From: Mantis religiosa
Taxonomy: Eukaryota > Arthropoda > Insecta > Mantodea > Mantidae
Assembly: GCA_030765055.1 (NCBI GenBank)
Contig: JAUKNK010000149.1
Coordinates: 186,001 to 250,000 of the forward strand
Length of the DNA stretch: 64,000 nt
Reading direction: 5' to 3'
Shown here: in pieces, positions 12,320 to 24,922 of the stretch
Position numbering within the stretch: the first letter of the stretch is position 1
How the letters are laid out: each line of letters starts with the position of its first letter
The notes under the pieces: generated by a model
Seen by the model: the letters and a program-made list of their open reading frames with translations, nothing else
Database searches by the model: none
What the model was told of the DNA's origin: nothing
Made by a program: the position numbers and the translations under genes

Positions 12320-15263
12320 CCTCAGAGCATATAATCCTGTCATGCACCGCCGAGACACCCGCCTACTGGCCAGGACAACGGACACGCTCCCCTACTGCGG
12401 GATGGCAAGGAGCCCCAAAGGTCCCTGGCTGAGGGCCCCGAAGTTGTCCACCTACCGGAGGAGGAATTAGCTTATCTCAGAGCATATCATCCTGTCATGC
12501 ACCGCCGAGAATCCCGCCTACTGGCCAGGACAACGGACACGCGCCCCTACTGCGGGACGGCAACAATCCCCAAAGGTCCCTGGCTGACGGTCCCGAAGTT
12601 GTCCACCTACCGGAGGCGGAAGTAGCTTATCTCAGAGCAAATCATCCTCTCATGCACCGCCGAGACTCCCGCCTACTGGCCAGGACAACGGACACGCTCC
12701 CCTACTGCGGGACGGCAACTAGCCCAAAATGTCCGTAGCTGAGGGTCCCGAAGTTGTCCACCTAACGGAGGAGGCAGTAGCTTACCTCAGAGCATATCAC
12801 CCTGCCATACACCGCCGAGACTCCCGCCTACTGCCCAGGACCACGGACACGCTCCCCTACTGCGGGACGGAAAGGAGCCCTAAAGGTCCCTGGCTGAGGG
12901 CCCCGAAATTGTCAACCTACTGGAGGAGGAATTAGTTCACCTCAGAGCATATCATCCTGCCATACACATCCGAGACTCCCGCCTACTGGTCAGGACAACG
13001 GACACGCTCTCCTACTGCGGGACTGCAAGGAGCGCTAAAGGTCCCTGGCTGAGGGCCCCGAAGTTGTCAACCTACCGGAGGAGGAAGAAGTTTACCTCAG
13101 AGCATATCATTCTGCCATACACCGCCAAGACTTCCGCCTACAGACCAGGAAAACGGACATGGTGGCCAAATGCGGGACGGCAAGGAGCCCCAAAGGTCCT
13201 TGGCTGAGGGTCCCGAAGTTGTCCACCTACCGGAGGAGGAAGTAGTTTACCTCAGAGCATATCATCCTGCCATACACCGCTGAGACTCCCGCCTACTGGC
13301 CAGGACAACGCACACGCTTCCCTACTGCGGGACGGCAACAAGCCCAAAATGTCCGTAGCTGAGGGTCCCGAAGTTGTCCACCTAACGGAGGAGGCAGTAG
13401 CTTACCTCAGAGCATATCACCCTGCCATACACCGCCGAGACTCCCGCCTACTGCCCAGGACCACGGACACGCTCCCCTACTGCGGGACGGAAAGGAGCCC
13501 TAAAGGTCCCTGGCTAAGGGCCCCGAAGTTGTCAACCTACCGGAGGAGGAATTAGTTCACCTCAGAGCGTATCATCCTGCCATACACATCCGAGACTCCC
13601 GCCTACTGGCCAGGACAACGGACACGCTCCCCTACTGCGGGACGGCAAGGAGCCCTAAAGGTCCCTGGCTGATGGTCCCGAAGTTGTCAACCTACCGGAG
13701 GAGGAAGTAGCTTACCTCAGAGCATATCATCCTGCCATATACCGCCGAGACTCCTGCCTACTGGCCAGGACAACGGACACGCTCCCCTACTGCGGGACGG
13801 CAAGGAGCCCCAAAGGTTCCTGGCTGACGGTCCCGAAGTTGTCCACCTACCGGAGGAGGAAGTAGTTTACCTCAGAGCATATCATCCTGCCATACACCGC
13901 CGAGACTCCAGCCTACTGGCCAGGACAACGGGCACGTTGCCCTTCTGCGGGACGGCAACAAGCCCAAAAGGTCCCTTGCTGTGGGTCCGGAAGTTGTCCA
14001 CCGACCGGAGGAGGAAGTAGCTCACCTCAGAGCATATTATCCTGCCATACACCGCCGAGACACCCTCCAACTGGACAGGACAACGGACACGCTCCCCTAC
14101 TGCGGGACGGCAACAAGCCCAAAAGGTCCCTGGCTGAGGGTCCCGAATTTGTCCACCTACCGGAGGAGGAAATAGTTTACCTCAGAGCATATCATCCTGC
14201 CACACACCGCCAAGATTCCCGCCTACTGGTCAGGACAACGGACACGCTCCCCTACTGCGGGACGGCAACAAGCCCCAAAGGTCCCTGGCTGACGGTCCCG
14301 AAGTTGTCCAACTACCGGAGGAGGAAGTAGTTTACCTCAGAGCATATCATCCTGCCATACACCGCCGAGACTCCCGCCTACTGGCCAGGACAACGGACAC
14401 GCTCCCCTACTGCGGGAAAGCAAGAAGCCAAAAGCGTCCTTGGCTGAGGGTCCCGAAGTTGTCCACCTACCGGAGGAGGAAGTATTTTACCTCAGAGCAT
14501 ATCATCCAGCCATACACCGCCGAGACTCCCGCCTACTGGCCAGGACAACGGACACGCTCCCCTACTGCGGGACGGCAAGGAGCCCCAAATGTCCCTGGCT
14601 GAGGGTCCCGAAGTTGTCCACCTACCGGAGGAGGAAGTAGTTTATCTCAGAGCATATCATCCTGCCATACACTGCTGAGACTCCCGCCTACTGGCGAGGA
14701 CAACGGGCACGCTCCCCTACTGCGGGACGGCAAGGAGCCCCAAGGGTCCCTGGCTGAAGGTCGCGAAGTTGTCCACCTACCGGAGGAGGAAGTAGCTTAC
14801 CACAGAGCATATCATCCTGCCATACACCGCCGAGACTCCCGCCTACTGGCCAGAACAACAGACACGCTCCCATACTGCGGGACCGCAACAGGCCCAAAAT
14901 GTCCTGGCTGAGGGTCCCGAAGTTGTCCACCTACCGGACGAGGAAGTAGTTTACCTCAGAGCATATCATCCTGCCATTCACCGCCGAGACTCCCGCCTAC
15001 TGGCCAGGACAACGGACACGCTTCCCTACTGCGGGACTGCAAGGAGCCCTAAAGGTCCCTGGCTGAGGGTCCCGAAGTTGTCCACCTACCGGAGGAGGAA
15101 GTAGTTTACCTCAGAGTATATCATCCTGCCATACACCGCCGAGACTCCCACCTACTGGCCAGGACAACGGACACGCTCCCCTACTGCGGGATGGCAACAA
15201 GCCCAAAAGGTCCCTGGCTGAGGGTCCCGAAGTTGTCCACCTACCGGAGGAGGAAGTAGCTTA

Positions 15264-15429
15264 CCTCAGAGCATATCATCCTGCCATACACCGCCGAGAC
15301 TCCCGCCTACTGGCCAGGACAACGGACACGCTCCCCTACTGCGGGACGGCAACGAGTCTGACGGTCACGAAGTTGTCCAGCAGAGCAGCGGAGACCGGCA
15401 ACCGACCTACCGGAAAAGGAAGTAGTTAA
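15264..15429 (+). repeat. 166-bp variant monomer 6
   Basis: Copy of monomer 1 at +14,003, including the companion's ATAATACTG. Confidence 0.93.
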
Positions 15430-16359
15430 CCTCAGAGCATATAATACTGTCATGCACCGCCGAGACACCCGCTTACTGGCCAGGACAACGGACACGCTCC
15501 CCTACTGCGGGATGGCAAGGAGCCCCAATGGTCCCTGGCTGAGGGCCCCGAAGTTGTCCACCTACCGGAGGAGGAAGTAGCTTATCTCAGAGCATATCAT
15601 CCTGTCATGCACCGACAAGACACCCGCTTACTGGCTAGGACAACGGACAGGCTCCCCTACTGCGGGATGGCAAGGAGCCTTAAAGGTTCCTGGCTGAGGG
15701 CCCCGAAGTTGTCCACCTACCGGAGGAGGAAGTAGCTTATCTCAGAGCATATCATCCTGTCATGCACCGCCGAGACTCCCGCCTACTGGCCAGGACAACG
15801 GACACGCTCCCCTACTGCGGGACGGAAAGGAGCGCTAAAAGTCCCTGGCTGAGGGCCCCGAAGTTGTCAACCTACCGGAGGAGGAAGAAGTTTACCTCAG
15901 AGCATATCATTCTGCCATACACCGCCAAGACTTCCGCCTACTGAGCAGGAAAACGGATATGCTGCCCAACTGCGGGACGGCAAGGAGCCCCAAAGGTCCT
16001 TGGCTGAGGGTCCCGAAGTTGTCCACCTACCGGAGGAGGAAGTAGTTTACCTCAGAGCATATAATCCTGCCATACACCACTGAGACTCCCGCCTACTGGC
16101 CAGGACAACGCACACGCTTCCCTACTGCGGGACGGCAAGGAGCCCCAAAGGTCCCTGGCTAAATGTCGCGAAGTTGTCCACCTACCGGAGGAGGAAGTAG
16201 CTTACCTCAGAGCATATCATCCTGCCATACACCGCCGAGACTCCCGCCTACTGGCCAGGACAACGGACACGCTCCCCTACTGCGGGACGGCAACAAGCCC
16301 ATGAGGTCCCTGGCTGAGGGTGCCGAAGTTGTCCACCTAACGGAGGAGGCAGTAGATTA

Positions 16360-16511
16360 CCTCAGAGCATATCCTGCCATACACCGCCGAGACTCCCGCC
16401 TACTGGCCAGGACAATTGATACGCTCCCCTACTGTTGGACGGCAACAAGCCCATGAGGTCCCTGGCTGAGGGTCCCGAAGTTGTCCACCTAACGGAGGAG
16501 GCAGTAGCTTA
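16360..16511 (+). repeat. 152-bp deletion monomer 2
   Basis: Exact positional copy of monomer 1 at +14,003. Confidence 0.92.
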
Positions 16512-16976
16512 CCTCAGAGCATATCATCCTGCCATACACCGCCGAGACTCCCGCCTACTGGCCAGCACAACGGACACGCTCCCCTACTGTTGGACGGCAA
16601 CAAGCCCAAAAGGTCCGTGGCTGAGGGACCCGAAGTTGTCCACCTACCGGAGGAGGAAGTAGTTTACCTTGGAGCATATCATCCTGCCATACACCGCCGA
16701 GACTCCCGCCTACTGGCCAGGACAACGGACACGCTCCCATACTGCGGGACCGCAACAAGCCCAAAATGTCCCTGGCTGAGGGTCCCGAAATTGTCCACCT
16801 ACCGGAGGAGGAAGTAGTTTACCTCAGAGCATATCATCCTGCCATACACCGCCGAGACTCCCGCCTACTGGCCAGGACAACGGACACGCTCCCCTACTGC
16901 GGGATGGCAACAAGCCCAAAAGGTCCCTGGCTGAGGGTCCCGAAGTTGTCCACCTACCGGAGGAGGAAGTAGCTTA

Positions 16977-17142
16977 CCTCAGAGCATATCATCCTGCCAT
17001 ACACCGCCGAGACTCCCGCCTACTGGCCAGGACAACGGGCACGCTCCCCTACTGCGGGACGGCAACGAGTCTGACGGTCACGAAGTTGTCCAGCAAAGCA
17101 GCGGAGACCGGCAACCGACCTACCGGAAAAGGAAGTAGTTAA
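16977..17142 (+). repeat. 166-bp variant monomer 7
   Basis: Copy of monomer 2 at +14,003, with the same GCAAAGCAG and CGGGCACGC bases. Confidence 0.93.
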
Positions 17143-18693
17143 CCTCAGAGCATATAATCCTGTCATGCACTGCCGAGACACCCGCCTACTGGCCAGGACA
17201 ACGGACACGCTCCCCTACTGCGGGATGGCAAGGAGCCCCAAAGGTCCCTGGCTGAGGGCCCCGTAGTTGTCCACCTACCGGAGGAGGAAGTAGCTTACCT
17301 CAGAGCATATCATCCTGCCATACACCGCCGAGACTCCCGCCTACTGGCCAGGACAACGGACACGCTACCCTACTGTTGGACGGCAACAAGCCCAAAAGGT
17401 CCGTGGCTGAGGGACCCGAAGTTGTCCACATACCGGAGGAGGAAGTAGTTTACCTAGGAGCATATCATCCTGCCATACACCGCCGAGACTCCCGCCTACT
17501 GGCTAGGACAACGGACACGGTCCCCTAATGCGGGACGGCAAGGAGCCCCAAAGGTTCCTGGCTGACAGTACCGAAGTTGTCCACCAACCGGAGGAGGAAG
17601 TAGTTTACCTCAGAGCATATATTCCTGCCATACACCGCCGAGACTCCCTCCTACTGGCCAGGACAACGGGCACGTTGCCCTTCTGCGGGACGGCAGCAAG
17701 CCCAAAGCGTCCTTGGCTGAGGGTCCCGAAGTTGTCCACCTACCGGAGGAGGAAGTATTTTACCTCATAGCATATCATCCTGCCATACACCGCCGAGACT
17801 CCCGCCTACTGACCAGGACAACGGACACACTCCCCTACTGCGGGACGGCAACAAGCCCAAAAGGTCCCTGGCTGACGGTCCCGAAGTTGTCCACCTACCG
17901 GAGGAGGAAGAAGTTTACCTCAGAGCATATCATTCTGCCATACACCGCCAAAGACTTCCGCCTACTGACCAGGAAAACGGACAAGCTCCCCTACTGCGGG
18001 ACGGCAAGGAGCCCCAAAGGTCTTTGGCTGAGGGTACCGAAGCTGTCCACCTACCGGAGGAGGAGGTAGTTTGCCTCAGAGCATATCATCCTGCCATACA
18101 CTGCCGAGACTCCCACCTACTGGCCAGGACAACGGACACGCTCCCCTACTGCGGGACGGCAAGGAGCCCCTAATGTCCCTGGCTGAGGGTCCCGAAGCTG
18201 TCCACCTACCGGAGGAGGAAGTAGTTTACCTCAGAGCATATCATCCTGCCATACACTGCTGAGACTCCCGCCTACTGGCCAGGAACACGGACACGCTCCC
18301 ATAATTCGGGACCGCAACAAGCCCAAAATGTCCCTGGCTGAGGGTCCCGAAGTTGTCCACCTACCGGAGGAGGAAGTAGTTTACCTCAGAGCATATCACC
18401 CTGCCATACACCGCCGAGACTCCCGCCTACTGGCCAGGACAACGGACACGCTTCCCTACTGCGGAACTGCAAGGAGCCCTAAAGGTCCCTGGCTGACGGT
18501 CCCGAAGTTGTCCACCTACCGGAGGAGGAAGTAGTTTACCTCAGAGTATATCATCCTGCCATACACCGCCGAGACTCCCGCCTACTGGCCAGGACAACGG
18601 ACACGCTCCCCTACTGCGGGATGGCAACAAGCCCAAAAGGTCCCTGGCTGAGGGTCCCGAAGTTGTCCAGCTACCGGAGGAGGAAGTAGCTTA

Positions 18694-18859
18694 CCTCAGA
18701 GCATATCATCCTGTCATACACCGCCGAGACTCCCGCCTACTGGCCAGGACAACGGACACGCTCCCCTACTGCGGGACGGCAACGAGTCTGACGGTCACGA
18801 AGTTGTCCAGCAGAGCAGCGGAGACCGGCAACCGACCTACCGGAAAAGGAAGTAGTTAA
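18694..18859 (+). repeat. 166-bp variant monomer 8
   Basis: Copy of monomer 3 at +14,003. The preceding monomer has the usual GAAGTAGCTTA. Confidence 0.93.
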
Positions 18860-21800
18860 CCTCAGAGCATATAATCCTGTCATGCACCGCCGAGACACCC
18901 GCCTACTGGCCAGGACAACGGACACGCTCCCCTACTGCGGGATGGCAAGGAGCCCCAAAGGTCCCTGGCTGAGGGCGCCGAAGTTGTCCACCTACCGGAG
19001 GAGGAATTAGCTTATCTCAGAGCATATCATCCTGTCATGCACCGCCGAGAATCCCGCCTACTGGCCAGGACAACGGACACGCGCCCCTACTGCGGGACGG
19101 CAACAATCCCCAAAGGTCCCTGGCGGACGGTCCCGAAGTTGTCCACCTACCGGAGGCGGAAGTAGCTTATCTCAGAGCATATCATCCTCTCATGCACCGC
19201 CGAGACTCCCGCCTACTGGCCAGGACAACGGACACGCTCCCCTACTGCGGGACGGCAACTAGCCCAAAATGTCCGTAGCTGAGGGTCCCGAAGTTGTCCA
19301 CCTAACGGAGGAGGCAGTAGCTTACCTCAGAGCATATCACCCTGCCATACACCGCCGAGACTCCCGCCTACTGCCCAGGACCACGGACACGCTCCCCTAC
19401 TGCGGGACGGAAAGGAGCCCTAAAGGTCCCTGGCTGAGGGCCCCGAAGTTGTCAACCTACCGGAGGAGGAATTAGTTCACCTCAGAGCATATCATCCTGC
19501 CATACACATCCGAGACTCCCGCCTACTGGCCAGGACAACGGACACGCTCCCCTACTGCGGGACGGCAAGGAGCCCTAAAGGTCCCTGGCTGATGGTCCCG
19601 AAGTTGTCAACCTACCGGAGGAGGAAGTAGCTTACCTAAGAGCATATCATCCTGCCATAAACCGCCGAGACTCCTGCCTGCTGGCCAGGACAACGGACAC
19701 GCTCCCCTACTGCGGGACGGCAAGGAGCTTCAAAGGTTCCTGTCTGACGGTCCCGAAGTTGTCCACCTACCGGAGGAGGAAGTAGTTTACCTCAGAGCAT
19801 ATCATCCTGCCATACACCGCCGAGACTCCCGCCTACTGGCCAGGACAACGGGCACGTTGCCCTTCTGCGGGAGGGCAACAAGCCCAAAAGGTCCCTTGCT
19901 GAGGGTCCCGAAGTTGTCCACCTACCGGAGGAGGAAGTAGCTCACCTCAGAGCATATTATCCTGCCATACACCGCCGATACTCCCTCCAACTGGACAGGA
20001 AAACGGACACGCTCCCCTACTGCGGGACGGCAACAAGCCCAAAAGGTCCCTGGCTGAGGGTCCCGAATTTGTCCACCTACCGGAGGAGGAAATAGTTTAC
20101 CTCAGAGCATATCATCCGGCCATACACCGCCGAGATTCCCGCCTACTGGTCAGGACAATGGACACGCTCCCCTACTGCGGGACTGCAAGGAGCCCTAAAG
20201 GTCCCTGGCTGAGGGTCCCGAAGTTGTCCACCTACCGGAGGAAGAAGTACTTTACCTCAGAGCAGATCATCCAGCCATTCACCGCTGAGACTCCCGCCTA
20301 CTGGCCAGGACAACGGACACGCTTCCCTACTGCGGGACTGCAAGGAGCCCTAAAGGTCCCTGGCTGAGGGTCCCGAAGTTGTCCACCTACCGGAGGAGGA
20401 AGTAGTTTACCTCAGAGTATATCATCCTGCCATACACCGCCGAGACTCCCGCCTACTGGCCAGGACAACGGACACGCTCCCCTACTGCGGGATGGCAACA
20501 AGCCCAAAAGGTCCCTGGCTGAGGGTCCCGAAGCTGTCCACCTACCGGAGGAGGAAGTAGCTTATCTCAGAGCATATGATCCTGTTATGCACCGCCGAGA
20601 ATCCCGCCTACTGGCCAGGACAACGGGCACGCTCCCCTACTGCGGGACGGCAACAAGCCCCAAAGGTCCCTGGTTGACGGTCCCGAAGTTGTCCACCTAC
20701 CGGAGTAGGAAGTACCTTATCTCAGAGCATATCATCCTGTCATGCACCGCCGAGACTCCCGCCTACTGGCCAGGACAACGGACAGGCTCCCCTACTGCGG
20801 GACGGAAAGGAGCGCTAAAGGTCCCTGGCTGAGGGCCCCGAAGTTGTCAACCTACCGGAGGAGGAAGAAGTTTACCTCAGAGCATATCATTCTGCCATAC
20901 ACCGCCAAGACTTCCGCCTACTGACCAGGAAAACGGACATGGTGGCCAAATGCGGGACGGCAAGGAGCCCCAAAGGTCCTTGGCTGAGGGTCCCGAAGTT
21001 GTCCACCTACCGGAGGAGGAAGTAGTTTACCTCAGAGCATATCATCCTGCCATACACCGCTGAGACTCCCGCCTACTGGCCAGGACAACGCACACGCTTC
21101 CCTACTGCGGGACGGCAACAAGCCCAAAATGTCCGTAGCTGTGGGTCCCGAAGTTGTCCACCTAACGGAGGAGGCAGTAGCTTACCTCAGAGCATATCAC
21201 CCTGCCATACACCGCCGAGACTCCCGCCTACTGCCCAGGACCACGGACACGCTCCCCTACTGCGGGACGGAAAGGAGCCCTAAAGGTCCCTGGCTGAGGG
21301 CCCCGAAGTTGTCAACCTACCGGAGGAGGAATTAGTTCACCTCAGAGCATATCATCCTGCCATACACATCCGAGACTCCCGCCTACTGGCCAGGACAACG
21401 GACACGCTCCCCTACTGCGGGACGGCAAGGAGCCCTAAAGGTCCCTGGCTGATGGTCCCGAAGTTGTCAACCTACCGGAGGAGGAAGTAGCTTACCTCAG
21501 AGCATATCATCCTGCCATATACAGCCGAGACTCCTGCCTGCTGGCCAGGACGACGGACACGCTCCCCTACTGCGGGACGGCAAGGAGCCCCAAAGGTTCC
21601 TAGCTGACGGTCCCGAAGTTGTCCACCTACCGGAGGAGGAAGTAGTTTACCTCAGAGCATATCATCCTGCCATACACCGCCGAGACTGCAGCCTACTGGC
21701 CAGGACAACGGGCACGTTGCCCTTCTGCGGGACGGCAACAAGCCCAAAAGGCCCCTTGCTGAGGGTCCGGAAGTTGTCCACCTACCGGAGGAGGAAGTAG

Positions 21801-23043
21801 CTCACCTCAGAGCATATTATCCTGCCATACACCGCCGAGACACCCTCCAGCTGGACAGGACAACGGACACGCTCCCCTACTGCGGGACGGCAACAAGCCC
21901 AAAAGGTCCCTGGCTGAGGGTCCCGAATTTGTCCACCTACCGGAGGAGGAAATAGTTTACCTCAGAGCATATCATCCTGCCACACACCGCCGAGATTCCC
22001 GCCTACTGGTCAGGACAACGGACACGCTCCCCTACTGCGGGACGGCAACAAGCCCCAAAGGTCCCTGGCTGACGGTCCCGAAGTTGTCCAACTACCGGAG
22101 GAGGAAGTAGCTTACCTCAGAGCATATCATCCTGCCATACACCGCCGAGACTCCCGCCTACTGGCCAGGACAACGGACACGCTCCCCTACTGCGGGAAAG
22201 CAAGAAGCCCAAAGCGTAATTGGCTGAGGGTCCCGAAGTTGTCCACCTACCGGAGGAGGAAGTATTTTACCTCAGAGCATATCATCCAGCCATACACCGC
22301 CGAGACTCAGGCCTACTGGCCAGGACAACGTACACGCTCCCCTACTGCGGGACGGCAAGGAGCCCCAAATGTCCCTGGCTGAGGGTCCCGAAGTTGTCCA
22401 CTTACCGGAGGAGGAAGTAGTTTATCTCAGAGCATATCATCCTGCCATACACTGCTGAGACTCCCGCCTACTGGCGAGGACAACGGGCACGCTCCCCTAC
22501 TGCGGGACGGCAAGGAGCCCCAAGGGTCCCTGGCTGAAGGTCGCGAAGTTGTCCACCTACCGGAGGAGGAAGTAGCTTACCACAGAGCATATCATCCTGC
22601 CATACACCGCCGAGACTCCCGCCTACTGGCCAGAACAACGGACACGCTCCCATACTGCGGGACCGCAACAGGCCCAAAATGTCCTGGCTGAGGGTCCCGA
22701 AGTTGTCCACCTACCGGACGAGGAAGTAGTTTACCTCAGAGCATATCATCCTGCCATTCACCGCCGAGACTCCCGCCTACTGGCCAGGACAACGGACACG
22801 CTTCCCTACTGCGGGACTGCAAGGAGCCCTAAAGGTCCCTGGCTGAGGGTCCCGAAGTTGTCCACCTACCGGAGGAGGAAGTAGTTTACCTCAGAGTATA
22901 TCATCCTGCCATACACCGCCGAGACTCCCGCCTACTGGCCAGAACAACGGACACGCTCCCCTACTGCGGGATGGCAACAAGCCCAAAAGGTCCCTGGCTG
23001 AGGGTCCCGAAGTTGTCCACCTACCGGAGGAGGAAGTAGCTTA

Positions 23044-23209
23044 CCTCAGAGCATATCATCCTGCCATACACCGCCGAGACTCCCGCCTACTGGCCAGGAC
23101 AACAGACACGCTCCCCTACTGCGGGACGGCAACGAGTCTGACGGTCACGAAGTTGTCCAGCAGAGCAGCGGAGACCGGCAACCGACCTACCGGAAAAGGA
23201 AGTAGTTAA
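23044..23209 (+). repeat. 166-bp variant monomer 9
   Basis: Copy of monomer 4 at +13,538, now with GGACAACAGACACG upstream of the variant region. Confidence 0.93.
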
Positions 23210-24139
23210 CCTCAGAGCATATAATCCTGTCATGCACCGCCGAGACACCCGCTTACTGGCCAGGACAACGGACACGCTCCCCTACTGCGGGATGGCAAGG
23301 AGCCCCAATGGTCCCTGGCTGAGAGCCCCGAAGTTGTCCACCTACCGGAGGAGGAAGTAGCTTATCTCAGAGCATATCATCCTGTCATGCACCGACGAGA
23401 CACCCGCTTACTGGCTAGGACAACGGACAGGCTCCCCTACTGCGGGATGGCAAGGAGCCCCAAAGGTTCCTGGCTGAGGGCCCCGAAGTTGTCCACCTAC
23501 CGGAGGATGAAGTAGCTTATCTCAGAGCATATCATCCTGTCATGCACCGCCGAGACTCCCGCCTACTGGCCAGGACAACGGACACGCTCCCCTACTGCGG
23601 GACGGAAAGGAGCGCTAAAAGTCCCTGGCTGAGGGCCCCGAAGTTGTCAACCTACCGGAGGAGGAAGAAGTTTACCTCAGAGCATATCATTCTGCCATAC
23701 ACCGCCAAGACTTCCGCCTACTGACCAGGAAAACGGATATGCTGCCCAACTGCGGGACGGCAAGGAGCCCCAAAGGTCCTTGGCTGAGGGTCCCGAAGTT
23801 GTCCACCTACCGGAGGAGGAAGTAGTTTACCTCAGAGCATATAATCCTGCCATACACCACTGAGACTCCCGCCTACTGGCCAGGACAACGCACACGCTTC
23901 CCTACTGCGGGACGGCAAGGAGCCCCAAAGGTCCCTGGCTAAATGTCGCGAAGTTGTCCACCTACCGGAGGAGGAAGTAGCTTACCTCAGAGCATATCAT
24001 CCTGCCATACACCGCCGAGACTCCCGCCTACTGGCCAGGACAACGGACACGCTCCCCTACTGCGGGACGGCAACAAGCCCATGAGGTCCCTGGCTGAGGG
24101 TGCCGAAGTTGTCCACCTAACGGAGGAGGCAGTAGATTA

Positions 24140-24291
24140 CCTCAGAGCATATCCTGCCATACACCGCCGAGACTCCCGCCTACTGGCCAGGACAATTGAT
24201 ACGCTCCCCTTCTGTTGGACGGCAACAAGCCCATGAGGTCCCTGGCTGAGGGTCCCGAAGTTGTCCACCTAACGGAGGAGGCAGTAGCTTA
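24140..24291 (+). repeat. 152-bp deletion monomer 3
   Basis: Block A copy. CCCCTTCTGTTGG replaces CCCCTACTGTTGG, a base shared only with blocks B and C. Confidence 0.92.
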
Positions 24292-24756
24292 CCTCAGAGC
24301 ATATCATCCTGCCATACACCGCCGAGACTCCCGCCTACTGGCCAGCACAACGGACACGCTCCCCTACTGTTGGACGGCAACAAGCCCAAAAGGTCCGTGG
24401 CTGAGGGACCCGAAGTTGTCCACCTACCGGAGGAGGAAGTAGTTTACCTTGGAGCATATCATCCTGCCATACACCGCCGAGACTCCCGCCTACTGGCCAG
24501 GAAAACGGACACGCTCCCATACTGCGGGACCGCAACAAGCCCAAAATGTCCCTGGCTGAGGGTCCCGAAGTTGTCCACCTACCGGAGGAGGAAGTAGTTT
24601 ACCTCAGAGCATATCATCCTGCCATACACCGCCGAGACTCCCGCCTACTGGCCAGGACAACGGACACGCTCCCCTACTGCGGGATGGCAACAAGCCCAAA
24701 AGGTCCCTGGCTGAGGGTCCCGAAGTTGTCCACCTACCGGAGGAGGAAGTAGCTTA

Positions 24757-24922
24757 CCTCAGAGCATATCATCCTGCCATACACCGCCGAGACTCCCGCC
24801 TACTGGCCAGGACTACGGGCACGCTCCCCTACTGCGGGACGGCAACGAGTCTGACGGTCACGAAGTTGTCCAGCAAAGCAGCGGAGACCGGCAACCGACC
24901 TACCGGAAAAGGAAGTAGTTAA
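24757..24922 (+). repeat. 166-bp variant monomer 10
   Basis: Has GGACTACGGGCACG and GCAAAGCAG. The companion carries ATAATACTG. Relative of monomer 2 (shift 21,783). Confidence 0.93.

Larger units (their letters stand above)
8246..14003 (+). repeat. HOR sub-unit b, copy 1 (37 monomers)
   Basis: Second part of the 14,003-bp unit, starting at the same marker phase as base 1. It contains two 166-bp variants (9506 and 12154) and two 156-bp monomers with GCCAAAGACTTCC. It follows sub-unit a until about 10575, then jumps to material like 3600-4180, 4440-5510 and 6800-7790 with several monomers lost. A four-monomer (620-bp) repetition is visible between about 12729 and 13349. The jumps fall at the same monomer phase, as expected for unequal exchange in register. 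Confidence 0.8.
14004..21783 (+). repeat. HOR sub-unit a, copy 2 (50 monomers)
   Basis: Matches 1 to about 8100 at a constant shift of 14,003 bp, including the 166-bp variants (15264, 16977, 18694) and the 152-bp variant (16360). By eye I found roughly a dozen single-base differences over 8 kb, for example at 14429, 17367, 18067, 18197, 20182 and 20675. It is exactly 465 bp (three monomers) shorter than copy 1, because the 7802/8267 three-monomer repetition is absent here. The shift to copy 1 therefore changes from 14,003 to 13,538. Confidence 0.85.
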
